From Solirubrobacteraceae bacterium (GTDB taxonomy: Bacteria; Actinomycetota; Thermoleophilia; Solirubrobacterales; Solirubrobacteraceae): a stretch of DNA of 22,772 nucleotides. The DNA lies in assembly GCA_019683665.1 (NCBI GenBank), contig JADGIB010000019.1, positions 1 through 22,772 on the forward strand. The letters are read 5' to 3'. A model generated the notes under the pieces. The model saw nothing but the letters and a program-made list of their open reading frames with translations, was not told the origin of the DNA and did not search any database. Positions 1-7,873 of the stretch are shown here, one piece after another (the first letter of the stretch is position 1; each line of letters starts with the position of its first letter). The translations under genes and the position numbers were made by a program.

Positions 1-64
1 GGGCGGGACCGGGCGCATACGAGGAAGCGTGGCGAGGGAGATGTGACCGCGGGGCGCGGGTTCG

Positions 65-1189
65 TCACGGAAGCGCGTAGCGCTCGCGCAGCAGCGCCAC
101 GCGCCCGAGCGCCTCGGCCGCCCGCGCGCGCACGACCGGGTCGGCGCGCAGGGCCGCGAGCACGGCGCGGTAGGCGCTCTCCTGCTCGGTCGCGTCGCCC
201 GGCACCCACAGCAGGTCCGCGCCCGCCCGCAGCGCGGCGACCGCCGCCTCGGCGACGCTGCCGCCCGTCACCGCGGTCGCCGCGTTCAGGTCGCCGCTGA
301 TCGCCACGCCGCCGAACCCGGCGCCGCGGCGCAGGAGGTCGTAGGCCTCCGGCGCCAGCGCGGCCGGGCCGGCGTCGTCCCACGCCGCGTAGATCGCGTC
401 GCTGACGAGCATCGCCGGCGCCCCCGCCGCCACCGCCGCGCGGAACGGCGCCAGGTCGCGGGCCGCCAGCTCCTCCCGCGACATCCCGACCGCGGCCGGG
501 CCGTCGACCGGGTCCTGCGACGCGCCGCCCTCGCCGGGGAAGCTCCCCGGCGCGCTGGCCAGCCCCGCCTCCCGGTAGCCCTCGACCGCGGCGGCCACGA
601 GCTCGGACGCCGTCTGCGGGTCGGCCGAGAAGCCGCGCTCGGCCGCCGGCCCGCCGACGGCCGCGAGGTCGGCGACCGGCGCGCCGAGCGTCAGCTCGAC
701 CCCGAGCGCCCGCAGCGCCCGCCCGGCCGACCGCGCGGCGTGGCGCGCCTCGCGCGGGACCGCCTGGTCGGGCTGCGCCGGCGGCGGCAGCGACGGCAGC
801 GCCGACCCCGGCCCGCCCGGCTGGCGGATCGCCACGAGCGGCGGCTGCGCCGACCCCCAGCCGGCCGCGTCGGCGCGGATCGAGCGCACGAGCGCGCGCA
901 CCTGCCGCGGCGAGCGCGCGTTGTGCGGCTCGATGACGACGCCGCCCCAGTCGCGCAGCCCCAGCCGCCGCACCGACGGGTCGTCGCCGCGCGTCCCGCC
1001 GAACCCGACGAGGAACAGCCGCGCGGCCGCCTCCGCCTCGGGCACCGGCAGCACCGCCGACACCGCGCGCGGGCGCGGCGCGTCCGCGGGCCCTCCGCCG
1101 CGCGTGCCCAGCGCGAGGCCCGCCCCGGCGGCCGCCGCCACCGCGACCGCCGCCGCGGTCGCCAGCCGTCGACGCCAGCCGTGCCTCAC
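65..1189 (-). CDS. GH3-family (NagZ-like) protein, membrane-anchored, probably non-catalytic
   Basis: A 374-residue protein. The GTG start at 1187-1189 was chosen because it follows AAGG by 6 bases and places a basic stretch (RHGWRRR) before a hydrophobic Ala-rich segment (about residues 9-30), a signal peptide or anchor. The body resembles bacterial beta-N-acetylhexosaminidases of glycoside hydrolase family 3: VGFGGT near 61-66, WGGVVIEPHN near 81-90, and AERGFSADP matching the family's DRxFGxDP. Known NagZ enzymes carry KHFPGHG with a catalytic Asp-His dyad and a nucleophile in SDD/TDA. Here these read GSFPGEG (about 215-221) and SGDL with Gly299 in the nucleophile place, and the substrate-site DQEGG reads RQPGG. 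The fold is well supported; hydrolase activity is doubtful. It may be a cell-wall-binding or regulatory homologue. It diverges from lysC with 21 bases between the starts. Confidence 0.8.
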   Translation of the reverse strand: MRHGWRRRLATAAAVAVAAAAGAGLALGTRGGGPADAPRPRAVSAVLPVPEAEAAARLFLVGFGGTRGDDPSVRRLGLRDWGGVVIEPHNARSPRQVRALVRSIRADAAGWGSAQPPLVAIRQPGGPGSALPSLPPPAQPDQAVPREARHAARSAGRALRALGVELTLGAPVADLAAVGGPAAERGFSADPQTASELVAAAVEGYREAGLASAPGSFPGEGGASQDPVDGPAAVGMSREELAARDLAPFRAAVAAGAPAMLVSDAIYAAWDDAGPAALAPEAYDLLRRGAGFGGVAISGDLNAATAVTGGSVAEAAVAALRAGADLLWVPGDATEQESAYRAVLAALRADPVVRARAAEALGRVALLRERYALP

Positions 1190-1193
1190 CGAG

Positions 1194-1199
1194 TACCTT
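1194..1199 (+). promoter_or_regulatory. Candidate -10 element for lysC (leaderless start)
   Basis: TACCTT fits the actinobacterial TANNNT -10 pattern and ends 11 bases before the lysC ATG. No Shine-Dalgarno sequence precedes that ATG. Together these suggest transcription begins at or just before the start codon. No convincing -35 was seen. The opposite gene starts at 1189, so both promoters must fit in or extend beyond a 21-base gap. Inference from sequence only. Confidence 0.35.
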
Positions 1200-1210
1200 G
1201 AGCGATCGTC

Positions 1211-2476
1211 ATGTCGGGAACCGTGGTCATGAAGTTCGGCGGCACCTCCGTCGCCGACGCAGAGCGCATCAAGCGTGCCGCCCGCCGCATCGTCGCCAAG
1301 CGCGAGGAGGGTCTGCGCGTCGTCGCCGTCCTCAGCGCCCGCGGCAAGACCACGGACGAGCTGATCTCGTGGGCGCAGGAGATCTCCCCGCACCCGGATC
1401 CGCGTGAGATGGACATGCTGCTCTCCACCGGTGAGCGGCAGTCTTGCGCGTTGTGCGCGATGGCGATCAACGACCTCGGCCACCGCGCGATCAGCCTCAC
1501 CGGCAGCCAGGCCGGCATCGTCACCGACACGTCGCACACGAAGGCCCGGATCCTCGAGGTGCGCGCCGACCGCATCCGCGAGGCGCTCGACGACGGGCGC
1601 ATCGTGCTCGTCGCCGGCTTCCAGGGCGTCAGCACCGCCAAGGACGTCACCACGCTCGGGCGCGGCGGCTCGGACACGACCGCGGTCGCGCTCGCGGCGG
1701 CGATCGACGCCGACGAGTGCGAGATCTACACCGACGTCTCCGGCGTGTTCAGCGCCGACCCGCGCATCGTCCCCGACGCCCGCAAGCTGCCGATGGTGTC
1801 GTTCGAGGAGATGCTCGAGATGTCGGCCTCGGGCGCCGGCGTGCTGCAGCTGCGATCGGTCGAGTACGCGCGCAACCACGGCGTGCGCATCCACTGCCGA
1901 TCGAGCTTCGACGACGCCCCAGGTACCGTTGTCGTCGGAGAGGACGTCACCGTGGAGAACCCGCTCATCACCGCCGTCACCCATTCCACCGGCGAGGCCC
2001 GCGTCACGCTCACCGGTGTGCCCGACACGCCCGGGGTCGCCGGCCGCCTGGCGACCGTGCTGGCCGAGGCGAACGTGAACGTCGACATGATCGTCCAGAA
2101 CGAGCCGGTCTCCGAGGGCGCCGGCGCGGACATGTCGTTCACGGTCCCGCGCGACGACCTCCACACCGCGCGCACGGCGCTCGAGCCGCTCGCCGCCGAG
2201 CTCGGCATCGGCGTGCACGCCGACGAGTCGATGGGCAAGGTGTCGGTCGTCGGCGCCGGCATGAAGACCCATCCGGGCGTCGCCGCGAAGGTCTTCACCG
2301 TCCTCGGCGAGGCCGGGATCAACATCGAGATGATCTCCACCTCGCCGATCCGCATCTCCTGCGTCGTCCCGGGCGACAAGGTCCCCGAGGCCGTGCGCGC
2401 CCTGCACAGCGCCTTCGAGCTGAGCGGGCCGGACACGATCCGCCCCGAGCAGCCCTTCGGGGAGTTCGCGTCATGA
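1211..2476 (+). CDS. lysC: Aspartate kinase (LysC), alpha subunit, with internal beta-subunit start
   Basis: Aspartokinase phosphorylates L-aspartate, the committed step to diaminopimelate, lysine, threonine and methionine. The 421 residues match the length of corynebacterial LysC-alpha. The kinase motif KFGGTSV is at residues 8-14, GRGGSDTTAVALAAA lies mid-domain, and two ACT domains occupy about 264-335 and 345-412, the second containing GAGMKTHPGV and ISTSPIRIS, the region where lysine/threonine feedback acts in homologues. ATG 1211 is preferred, although ATG 1229 would also retain the motif. An in-frame GTG at 1952 (codon 248) follows GGAGAGG by 8 bases and would give a 174-residue ACT-only beta subunit. 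The stop overlaps the asd start (ATGA), so translation is probably coupled. Confidence 0.97.
   Translation: MSGTVVMKFGGTSVADAERIKRAARRIVAKREEGLRVVAVLSARGKTTDELISWAQEISPHPDPREMDMLLSTGERQSCALCAMAINDLGHRAISLTGSQAGIVTDTSHTKARILEVRADRIREALDDGRIVLVAGFQGVSTAKDVTTLGRGGSDTTAVALAAAIDADECEIYTDVSGVFSADPRIVPDARKLPMVSFEEMLEMSASGAGVLQLRSVEYARNHGVRIHCRSSFDDAPGTVVVGEDVTVENPLITAVTHSTGEARVTLTGVPDTPGVAGRLATVLAEANVNVDMIVQNEPVSEGAGADMSFTVPRDDLHTARTALEPLAAELGIGVHADESMGKVSVVGAGMKTHPGVAAKVFTVLGEAGINIEMISTSPIRISCVVPGDKVPEAVRALHSAFELSGPDTIRPEQPFGEFAS
1937..1954 (+). promoter_or_regulatory. Internal ribosome binding site and GTG start for LysC beta subunit
   Basis: GGAGAGG at 1937-1943 lies 8 bases before an in-frame GTG at 1952-1954 inside lysC. 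It is a strong Shine-Dalgarno sequence in the middle of a coding region, at codon 248, just before the first ACT domain. In Corynebacterium glutamicum the lysC beta product starts near codon 250 of the same-length alpha subunit. The predicted product is 174 residues. Position and spacing are seen; production of the subunit is inferred by analogy. Confidence 0.7.
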
Positions 2477-3507
2477 GGGTCGCGGTCGTCGGCGCCACCG
2501 GCGCGGTCGGGACCGTCATGCGCCGCCTCCTGCGCGAGCGCGCCTTCCCGGCCGACGAGATCGTCCTGTTCGCGTCCGAGCGCTCGGCCGGCAAGGTCGT
2601 CGACGGCCTCACCGTCCAGCCGCTGCGCGACGACACCGTCACCGGCTTCGACATCGCGCTGTTCAGCGCCGGCGGGTCCACGTCGAAGGCGTGGGCCGAG
2701 CGGTTCGCGGCCGGCGGCGCGGTCGTCGTCGACAACTCCAGCGCCTGGCGCATGGACCCCGACGTCCCGCTCATCGTCGCCGAGGTCAACCCCGACGCCG
2801 TCGAGGAGACCCGCAAGGGGATCATCGCCAACCCGAACTGCACGACGATGGTCGTCATGCTGCCGGCGAAGGCGCTCCACGACCGCTTCGGCCTCACGGC
2901 GATGGTCGCGACGAGCTTCCAGGCCGCCGGCGGCGCCGGGCAGAAGGGCATCGACGAGCTCGCCGACCAGGTCGAGCCGCTCGCCGCCGACGTCGACCAG
3001 CTCGTCAACGACGGCGCGGCCGCCGCCCGCAAGGTCGAGCACACGGTCCACGCGAACACGCTCGCGTTCAACGTCGTGCCGCTCCTCGGGACCCTGAACG
3101 ACCAGGGCTACACCGACGAGGAGATGAAGCTCCAGAACGAGTCGCGCAAGATCCTGTCGCTGCCCGGCCTGTCGGTGACGCCGACGTGCGTGCGCGTCCC
3201 GGTCATGGTCGGCCACTCGATCGCGGTGCGCGCGACGTTCGAGCGCGAGCCCGGCCTCGACGAGGCGCTCGAGGCGCTGCGCGCGTTCCCGAACCTCGTC
3301 GTCGAGGAGGCGCCGACGCCGCTGGAGTGGGCCGGCCGCGACGAGACGGTCGTCGGACGCGTCCGCCGCGACCTGTCCGACCCGCACGTCCTGAACTTCT
3401 TCGTCGTCGGCGACAACCTGCTCAAGGGCGCGGCCCTGAACACGGTCCAGATCGCCGAGCTCGTCGTCGAGCGCGGCCTCGTCGGCAGCAGCGCGCCGGC
3501 CGCCTAG
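2473..3507 (+). CDS. asd: Aspartate-semialdehyde dehydrogenase
   Basis: Reduces aspartyl phosphate, the product of the gene before it, to aspartate semialdehyde with NADPH. The 344 residues are the usual size. The nucleotide-binding loop is at 7-13 (GATGAVG), the catalytic cysteine is Cys123 in NPNCTT, and the active-site histidine is His248 in VPVMVGHS; the SFQAAGGAGQKG segment is also typical. The ATG overlaps the lysC stop by four bases and is preceded by GGGGAG (2459-2464) at 8 bases. The stop shares a CTAG with the stop of the convergent DUF4333 gene. Confidence 0.97.
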   Translation: MRVAVVGATGAVGTVMRRLLRERAFPADEIVLFASERSAGKVVDGLTVQPLRDDTVTGFDIALFSAGGSTSKAWAERFAAGGAVVVDNSSAWRMDPDVPLIVAEVNPDAVEETRKGIIANPNCTTMVVMLPAKALHDRFGLTAMVATSFQAAGGAGQKGIDELADQVEPLAADVDQLVNDGAAAARKVEHTVHANTLAFNVVPLLGTLNDQGYTDEEMKLQNESRKILSLPGLSVTPTCVRVPVMVGHSIAVRATFEREPGLDEALEALRAFPNLVVEEAPTPLEWAGRDETVVGRVRRDLSDPHVLNFFVVGDNLLKGAALNTVQIAELVVERGLVGSSAPAA

Positions 3508-3767
3508 CTCTCGCCGGCGGGCTGCTCCTCCGGGACGGTGGCGGTGTAGCCGCCCTCGTCGTCGGTGAGCGTGACGACGACGCGGACCTTGTCGCCGTTG
3601 GGCGCGGTCAGCTCGCGGTCGAAGCTCGCGCCCTTCTCGACCTTCTGGCCGTCGGGGCAGGAGACCGACACCTGGTCGGCGTCCACGCCCGCCTGGCTGG
3701 AGAGCTCGGTCGCGAGCTGGTTCTGAAGGTCCTCGTGATCGATCGTCTTGCCGCCGCACGCCGCCAC
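3504..3767 (-). CDS. DUF4333-like lipoprotein, signal peptide out of frame
   Basis: The open frame from a GTG gives 87 residues beginning at the lipobox (VAACGGK). The mature part resembles the small actinobacterial DUF4333 domain: DHEDLQNQLATEL, a VSCPDG motif, a GASFDREL strand, then VRVVVTLTDDEGGYTATV. DUF4333 has no known enzymatic role. Translating upstream in the same frame (3768-3803) gives RVAGLAVALGVAAC, a clear lipoprotein hydrophobic core, but no start codon exists in that frame. The ATG at 3821-3823 (MRLTMMLAA) is in another frame. One missing base near 3794-3802 would join them into a normal lipoprotein of about 106 residues. Without the shift the protein would lack a signal peptide. 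A sequencing error or recent mutation is likely. The stop shares CTAG with asd. Confidence 0.7.
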   Translation of the reverse strand: MAACGGKTIDHEDLQNQLATELSSQAGVDADQVSVSCPDGQKVEKGASFDRELTAPNGDKVRVVVTLTDDEGGYTATVPEEQPAGES

Positions 3768-3860
3768 GCCGAGCGCGACGGCGAGCCCGGCGACCCTGCC
3801 GCGAGCATCATGGTGAGCCGCATCGCCCGGGAGCCTTGCAGGTCGCGCGTCCGGATGCGC

Positions 3861-4631
3861 TCAGGCCGCCGCCAGACGCGGGTGGAAGCGCGCCTCCAGC
3901 TCGGCCGCGGCCGCGAGCACGCCGGGGTCGAGCGTCCCCTCGCGCAGCGGCCCGCGGGCCGCGTAGGCGGCGATGAGCGCGGCCTCGACCGCGTCGAGGC
4001 CGGCCCCGGGCGCCTCGTCGGCCACCGCCCCGGTCGCCGCCGGGTCGACCGGCAGCCCGAGCTCGGCGTAGAGCGCCTCGACGACGGCGGCCACCCGCGC
4101 CGCGTCGCGCACGACGAGCACGGTCCCGACGTAGGCGCCCCCGCGCACGACCCGCTGCGCGGTGCCGCTCAGCTTCACCGCCCCGCGCGCGTTCACGCTG
4201 AAGTCACCCGGGCAGTACTCGCCGGCGACCGCCCCGACGCGCGCGTCGACGCCGAGCGACCGCAGCGCCGCCGCGACCGTCCGCGCCGTCGCCTCGTAGC
4301 GCTCGTTGATGTGGAGGTTCGCCTGCGGGTCGGGCAGCGCCTCCCCGATCGTCAGCACGCCCTCGTGGTAGACCGCGGCCCGGCCCCCGGCGAGCCGCTC
4401 GAACGGCTCGTAGCCGAGCGCGCGCGCCTGCGCGACGGCGGCCGCGAAGCCGGGGGCGATCGCGTCCATGCGCCCGAACGCGACCGCCGGGGCGTGGCGC
4501 TGCAGGCGCAGGACCGGCTCGTGCTCCCCGCGCGCGACCCGCGCGAGCAGCACGGCGGAGACCGCCATGTCGAAGGCGGGCCGGTCGGGGTGGGACTCGC
4601 GCAGGAGGAGCAGGCGGCGGAGGGTAGTCAG
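3861..4631 (-). CDS. Lipoate-protein ligase A family protein
   Basis: A 256-residue BPL/LplA-fold protein, expected to attach or transfer lipoate or octanoate onto lipoyl domains of 2-oxoacid dehydrogenases or GcvH. Visible motifs are PVLRLQRHAPAVAFGR, then RLAGGRAAVYHEGVL (equivalent to the family's R-x-SGGGAVYH), GEYCPGDFSVN, and KLSGTAQR whose lysine (about residue 153) is the adenylate-binding lysine of the family. No ATG, GTG or TTG precedes the conserved N-terminus in this frame. The only candidate is CTG at 4629-4631, overlapping the TGA of the upstream regulator (CTGA). The next ATG (about 4569) would remove roughly 20 residues of the family's first segment. Ligase versus octanoyltransferase cannot be decided here. 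Confidence 0.82.
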   Translation of the reverse strand: MTTLRRLLLLRESHPDRPAFDMAVSAVLLARVARGEHEPVLRLQRHAPAVAFGRMDAIAPGFAAAVAQARALGYEPFERLAGGRAAVYHEGVLTIGEALPDPQANLHINERYEATARTVAAALRSLGVDARVGAVAGEYCPGDFSVNARGAVKLSGTAQRVVRGGAYVGTVLVVRDAARVAAVVEALYAELGLPVDPAATGAVADEAPGAGLDAVEAALIAAYAARGPLREGTLDPGVLAAAAELEARFHPRLAAA

Positions 4632-7600
4632 ACCGGCCGGCCCGCGAGCACGTGCCGGTGCAGCGCCCGCGTCTCCTCCGACGGCTCGAGCCCGAGCGCG
4701 TCGACGAGCTGCCTGCGGCAGGCGAGGTACTGGCGCAGCGCCCGGGCGCGGTTGCCGGCCCGCGCGTGGGCGGCGATGAGCAGGCGCTGGGCGCCCTCGT
4801 CGAGCGGGTCGATCGCGACGAGCCGGGTGGCGGCCGCCGCCGCGCCCGCGTGGTCGCCGGCGCGGGTGCGCAGCTCGGCCAGCGCGACGAGGACGCGCCG
4901 GTGGCGGGCGACGAGGTCCTCGCGCCAGGCGGCCGCCCAGTCGCTGTAGCGCTCCTCGGGCATCGGCTCGCCCGTCCACAGGGCGGCCGCCTGCTCCAGC
5001 AGCGCGAGCCGCTCCGGGCCGGTCGCCGCGAGCGCCGCCTCGGCCGCGAGGTGAACAGCTCCGTGTCGACCCGGTCGCGCTCGTCGAGCACGAGCCGGTA
5101 GGCCCGCTCGGAGTACTGGATCGCGCTCTGCTCGGCGCCGGGCGCGTCGAGGACGGCGCGGGCGCGCGACACCGCGACCTGCACCGACGAGCGCGCCGAC
5201 TTCGGCGGCTTGTCGGGCCGCAGCGCCTCCAGCAGCGCCTCCTCGGGCAGGAACGCGCCGCGCTGGGCGAGCAGGACCCGCACGAGCCGCGCCGTCGTCG
5301 GGCGGCCCCAGGCGCGCTCGTCGACCGGCCACGCGCCGCGGCGCAGCGAGAAGCCGCCGAAGAGCGTGAACGTCCGCGGCGGCGGGGAGCGGCGGCCGGC
5401 GGCGCGGGCGGCCTGCGCGGCGGCGGCGACGCGCGGGTCCTCGTCCTCGGCCAGCGTCGCCAGCAGCGGCTCGACCCGCGGGTGGCCGGAGCCGCCGAGG
5501 GAGCGGGCGGCGACCGCGCGGACCCCGGCCTGCGGGTGCTCGGCGAAGTCGATGAGCTCCTCGCCGCCGGGGAAGGCCCGCTCGGCGGCGGTGAGGACGC
5601 CCTCGGGGTCGAGCGCGCCCTCGGCCAGCAGCCGCCACACGAGCTCGGCCAGGCGCGGCCACTCGACCCGCAGGACCTGCGGGGCCAGCGGCGGGCCGGC
5701 GACGTCGAGCGCGGCCTGCAGGTCGGCGCCCGCCGCCGCGAGGTCGCCGCCGAGGCCGTGGGCCCAGGCGCGCAGCGCGAGCGCCCGGGCGCGGTGGTGG
5801 CGGCCGTGCTCGGGCCCGTACGTCGCCTCCAGCCAGGCGAGCGTCTCGGTCGCCCGCTCGACGCCGACGGCCGGCGACGTCGCCTCGACGAGGACGCGGA
5901 TGACGAGCAGCTCGAAGAGGGAGCGGAACGGCAGCGGCGCCGACCGGGCGCGCCCGCGCGCCTGCTCGGCCAGCGCCTGCGCGGCGCCGCGCTCGCCGCG
6001 GGCGAGCAGACAGGCGGCCATCGCCGACTCGCCGATCGCGGGCGCCCAGCCGTCGGTCGGCGGCAGGTCGCGGATCGGCATGAGCGCGAGCTCGGCCTCG
6101 GCCTCGCGCCCGGCCATCGCGAGCAGCCAGGCGCGCAGCGCGTGCGCCTCGGCGGTGATGAACGTCGGCAGCCCGGAGCGGCCCGCCTCGGCGAGGACGA
6201 ACTCGGTCCAGGCGACGGCGTCGTCGGCGCGGCCGGAGTCGGCGAGCGCGAACGCCATGAACGCGCCGAGGTACTCGGGCCGGTGGGTGGCGCGGGCGTC
6301 GTCGCCGAGGCCCTCCAGGCGGCGGCACAGCTCGACGATCGTCTCGTCGTGGCGGCCGTCGGGCACGGCGAGGAAGAAGCGCGCGAGCGCCCGCATCCCC
6401 GCCACCGACGGCGCCTCGGGCGTCGCGTCCAGGGCGCGCAGCCGCGCGGCGGCCTCGTCGAGGCGCCCGGCCGCGCCCAGCAGCGACGTCCACCAGGCGA
6501 GCGCGTCGGGGCTGGGGCGCTCGAGCAGCCCGAGCAGCTCGATCCCCTCGTCGAGCCGGCCGAGCCAGTAGAGGCTCTCGGCCGCGACGCAGGCGGCGGC
6601 GGAGGCCGCCTCCGGCGGCAGCGCGGCGACGGCGGCGCGCAGGAGCGGCACCGCGTCCTCGTGGCGGCCCTCGGCGACGGCGAGGCGCCGGCGATGTCGG
6701 CCGCGCGCGGGTCGCGGGCCAGCTCGGGCGGGAGCATCGTCAGCCAGGCGCGCACGCCCTGCGGGGAGGTGCGCACGAGCGGCGTCGCGGCGGCGCTGAT
6801 CGCGTCGAGCGCCGGCTCGGGGCGCCCGGCGGCCAGCCACGCGTCGATCGCCTCCGTGACCCGGCCCTCGCGGTGGAGCTGGTCGGCGGCCGCGGCGAGG
6901 ACGTCGGCGCGGCGGTCGGCCGGCACCTCGGTCTCCCAGGCGCGCCGCAGGTGGTCGCGCAGCAGCGGGTGGTAGGCGGTCGCGTCGCGGCGCCCGGCGA
7001 CCGGGCGCAGGAGGACGCCGAGGCGCCCGAGCCGCTGGGGCAGGTCGGGCGGCAGCCCGAGCGCGGCGGTCATCTCCGGCGTGATCTCGTCGACCGCGCT
7101 CGACGACAGCATCGCCGCGCGCAGCTCGGCGTCCAGCGGCGCGAGCACCTCCTCGGCCAGGAAGCGGCCGATCGCGTCGCTGGGGTCGGTGCGGGTGGCG
7201 CCGAGCGCGACGCCGAGCGGCCAGCCGAGCGTCGCCTGCATGAGCTCGGCGACCTCGTCGTCGCCGGGCTCGCGCCCGAGCCGGCCGGCGAGCACGGCGG
7301 CGGCCTCGTCGGCGCTGAACGCGAGGTCGGCCTCCCCGACGAGGTGGAAGCGGCCGCGCGCCTGGGCGCGGGCGACCCGGACGTCGAGCGGCCGGCGGGT
7401 GCAGACGACGAGCCGCAGGCGGTCCGGCTCGCCGTCGACGATCTGCTCGAGGAGGTCGAGCACGTCGCGGTGCCGCTCGAGCTCCTCGGCGTCGTCGAGG
7501 ACGAACACGAGCGGCTCGACGAGGAGCGCCTCCAGCTCGTCGAGCAGCGCGCGGGTCACGTCGAGCGGGCTGAGCGCCTCGCCCGGCGCGCGGACCGACT

Positions 7601-7864
7601 CCATGAGCAGCTCGGCGGCGCCCGGCACGGCCCGGCGATCGCCTGCATCGCGTCGACGAGGAGCCGGTCGACGTGGAGGTCGCGGGCGCGGCAGCTCAGC
7701 CACGCGGCGGTGCGGCCGTCGAGCGCCTGCTCGACGAGGACGGTCTTCCCGTACCCGGCGCCGGCGACGAGCCCGACCGAGCCGCGCTCGATCCCGGCCC
7801 GCACCCGCTCGGCGAGCTCCGGGCGCTCGATGAGCGGCGCCGGGGTGGCGGTCGACGTCAGCAC
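4628..7864 (-). pseudogene. Large STAND-ATPase/SARP (BTAD) transcriptional regulator, three frameshifts
   Basis: One homologous protein of about 1,079 residues spread over three shifts of frame. The N-terminal piece starts at GTG 7862-7864 and has the P-loop GAGYGKT and then, after a shift near 7629-7635, Walker B LVFVLDDAEE, as in MalT-type STAND ATPases. A second shift lies near 6686-6692, followed by a TPR-like helical region and a HEAT-like segment (about 5400-5560). An OmpR-type winged helix (FTLFGGFSLRRGAW to SSVQVAVSRARAVLD, about 5140-5370) follows. A third shift near 5049-5054 leads to a BTAD domain ending at TGA 4628. Each shift is repaired by adding a single base. It is either a decaying gene or an intact gene with base-call deletions. 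The start lies 9 bases after the FAD-oxidoreductase stop, suggesting one operon. Confidence 0.8.
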
Positions 7865-7873
7865 GGCGGGAGC

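Noticed and set aside
1..64. Possible end of another gene before the GH3-like stop
   Set aside because: Too short; no frame gives a recognisable C-terminus, and no terminator is evident.
1190..2407. Minus-strand open frame continuing upstream of the GH3-like gene through lysC
   Set aside because: The translated part opposite lysC shows no homology pattern and is His/Asp/Arg-rich shadow. The signal anchor and start at 1189 explain the real N-terminus.
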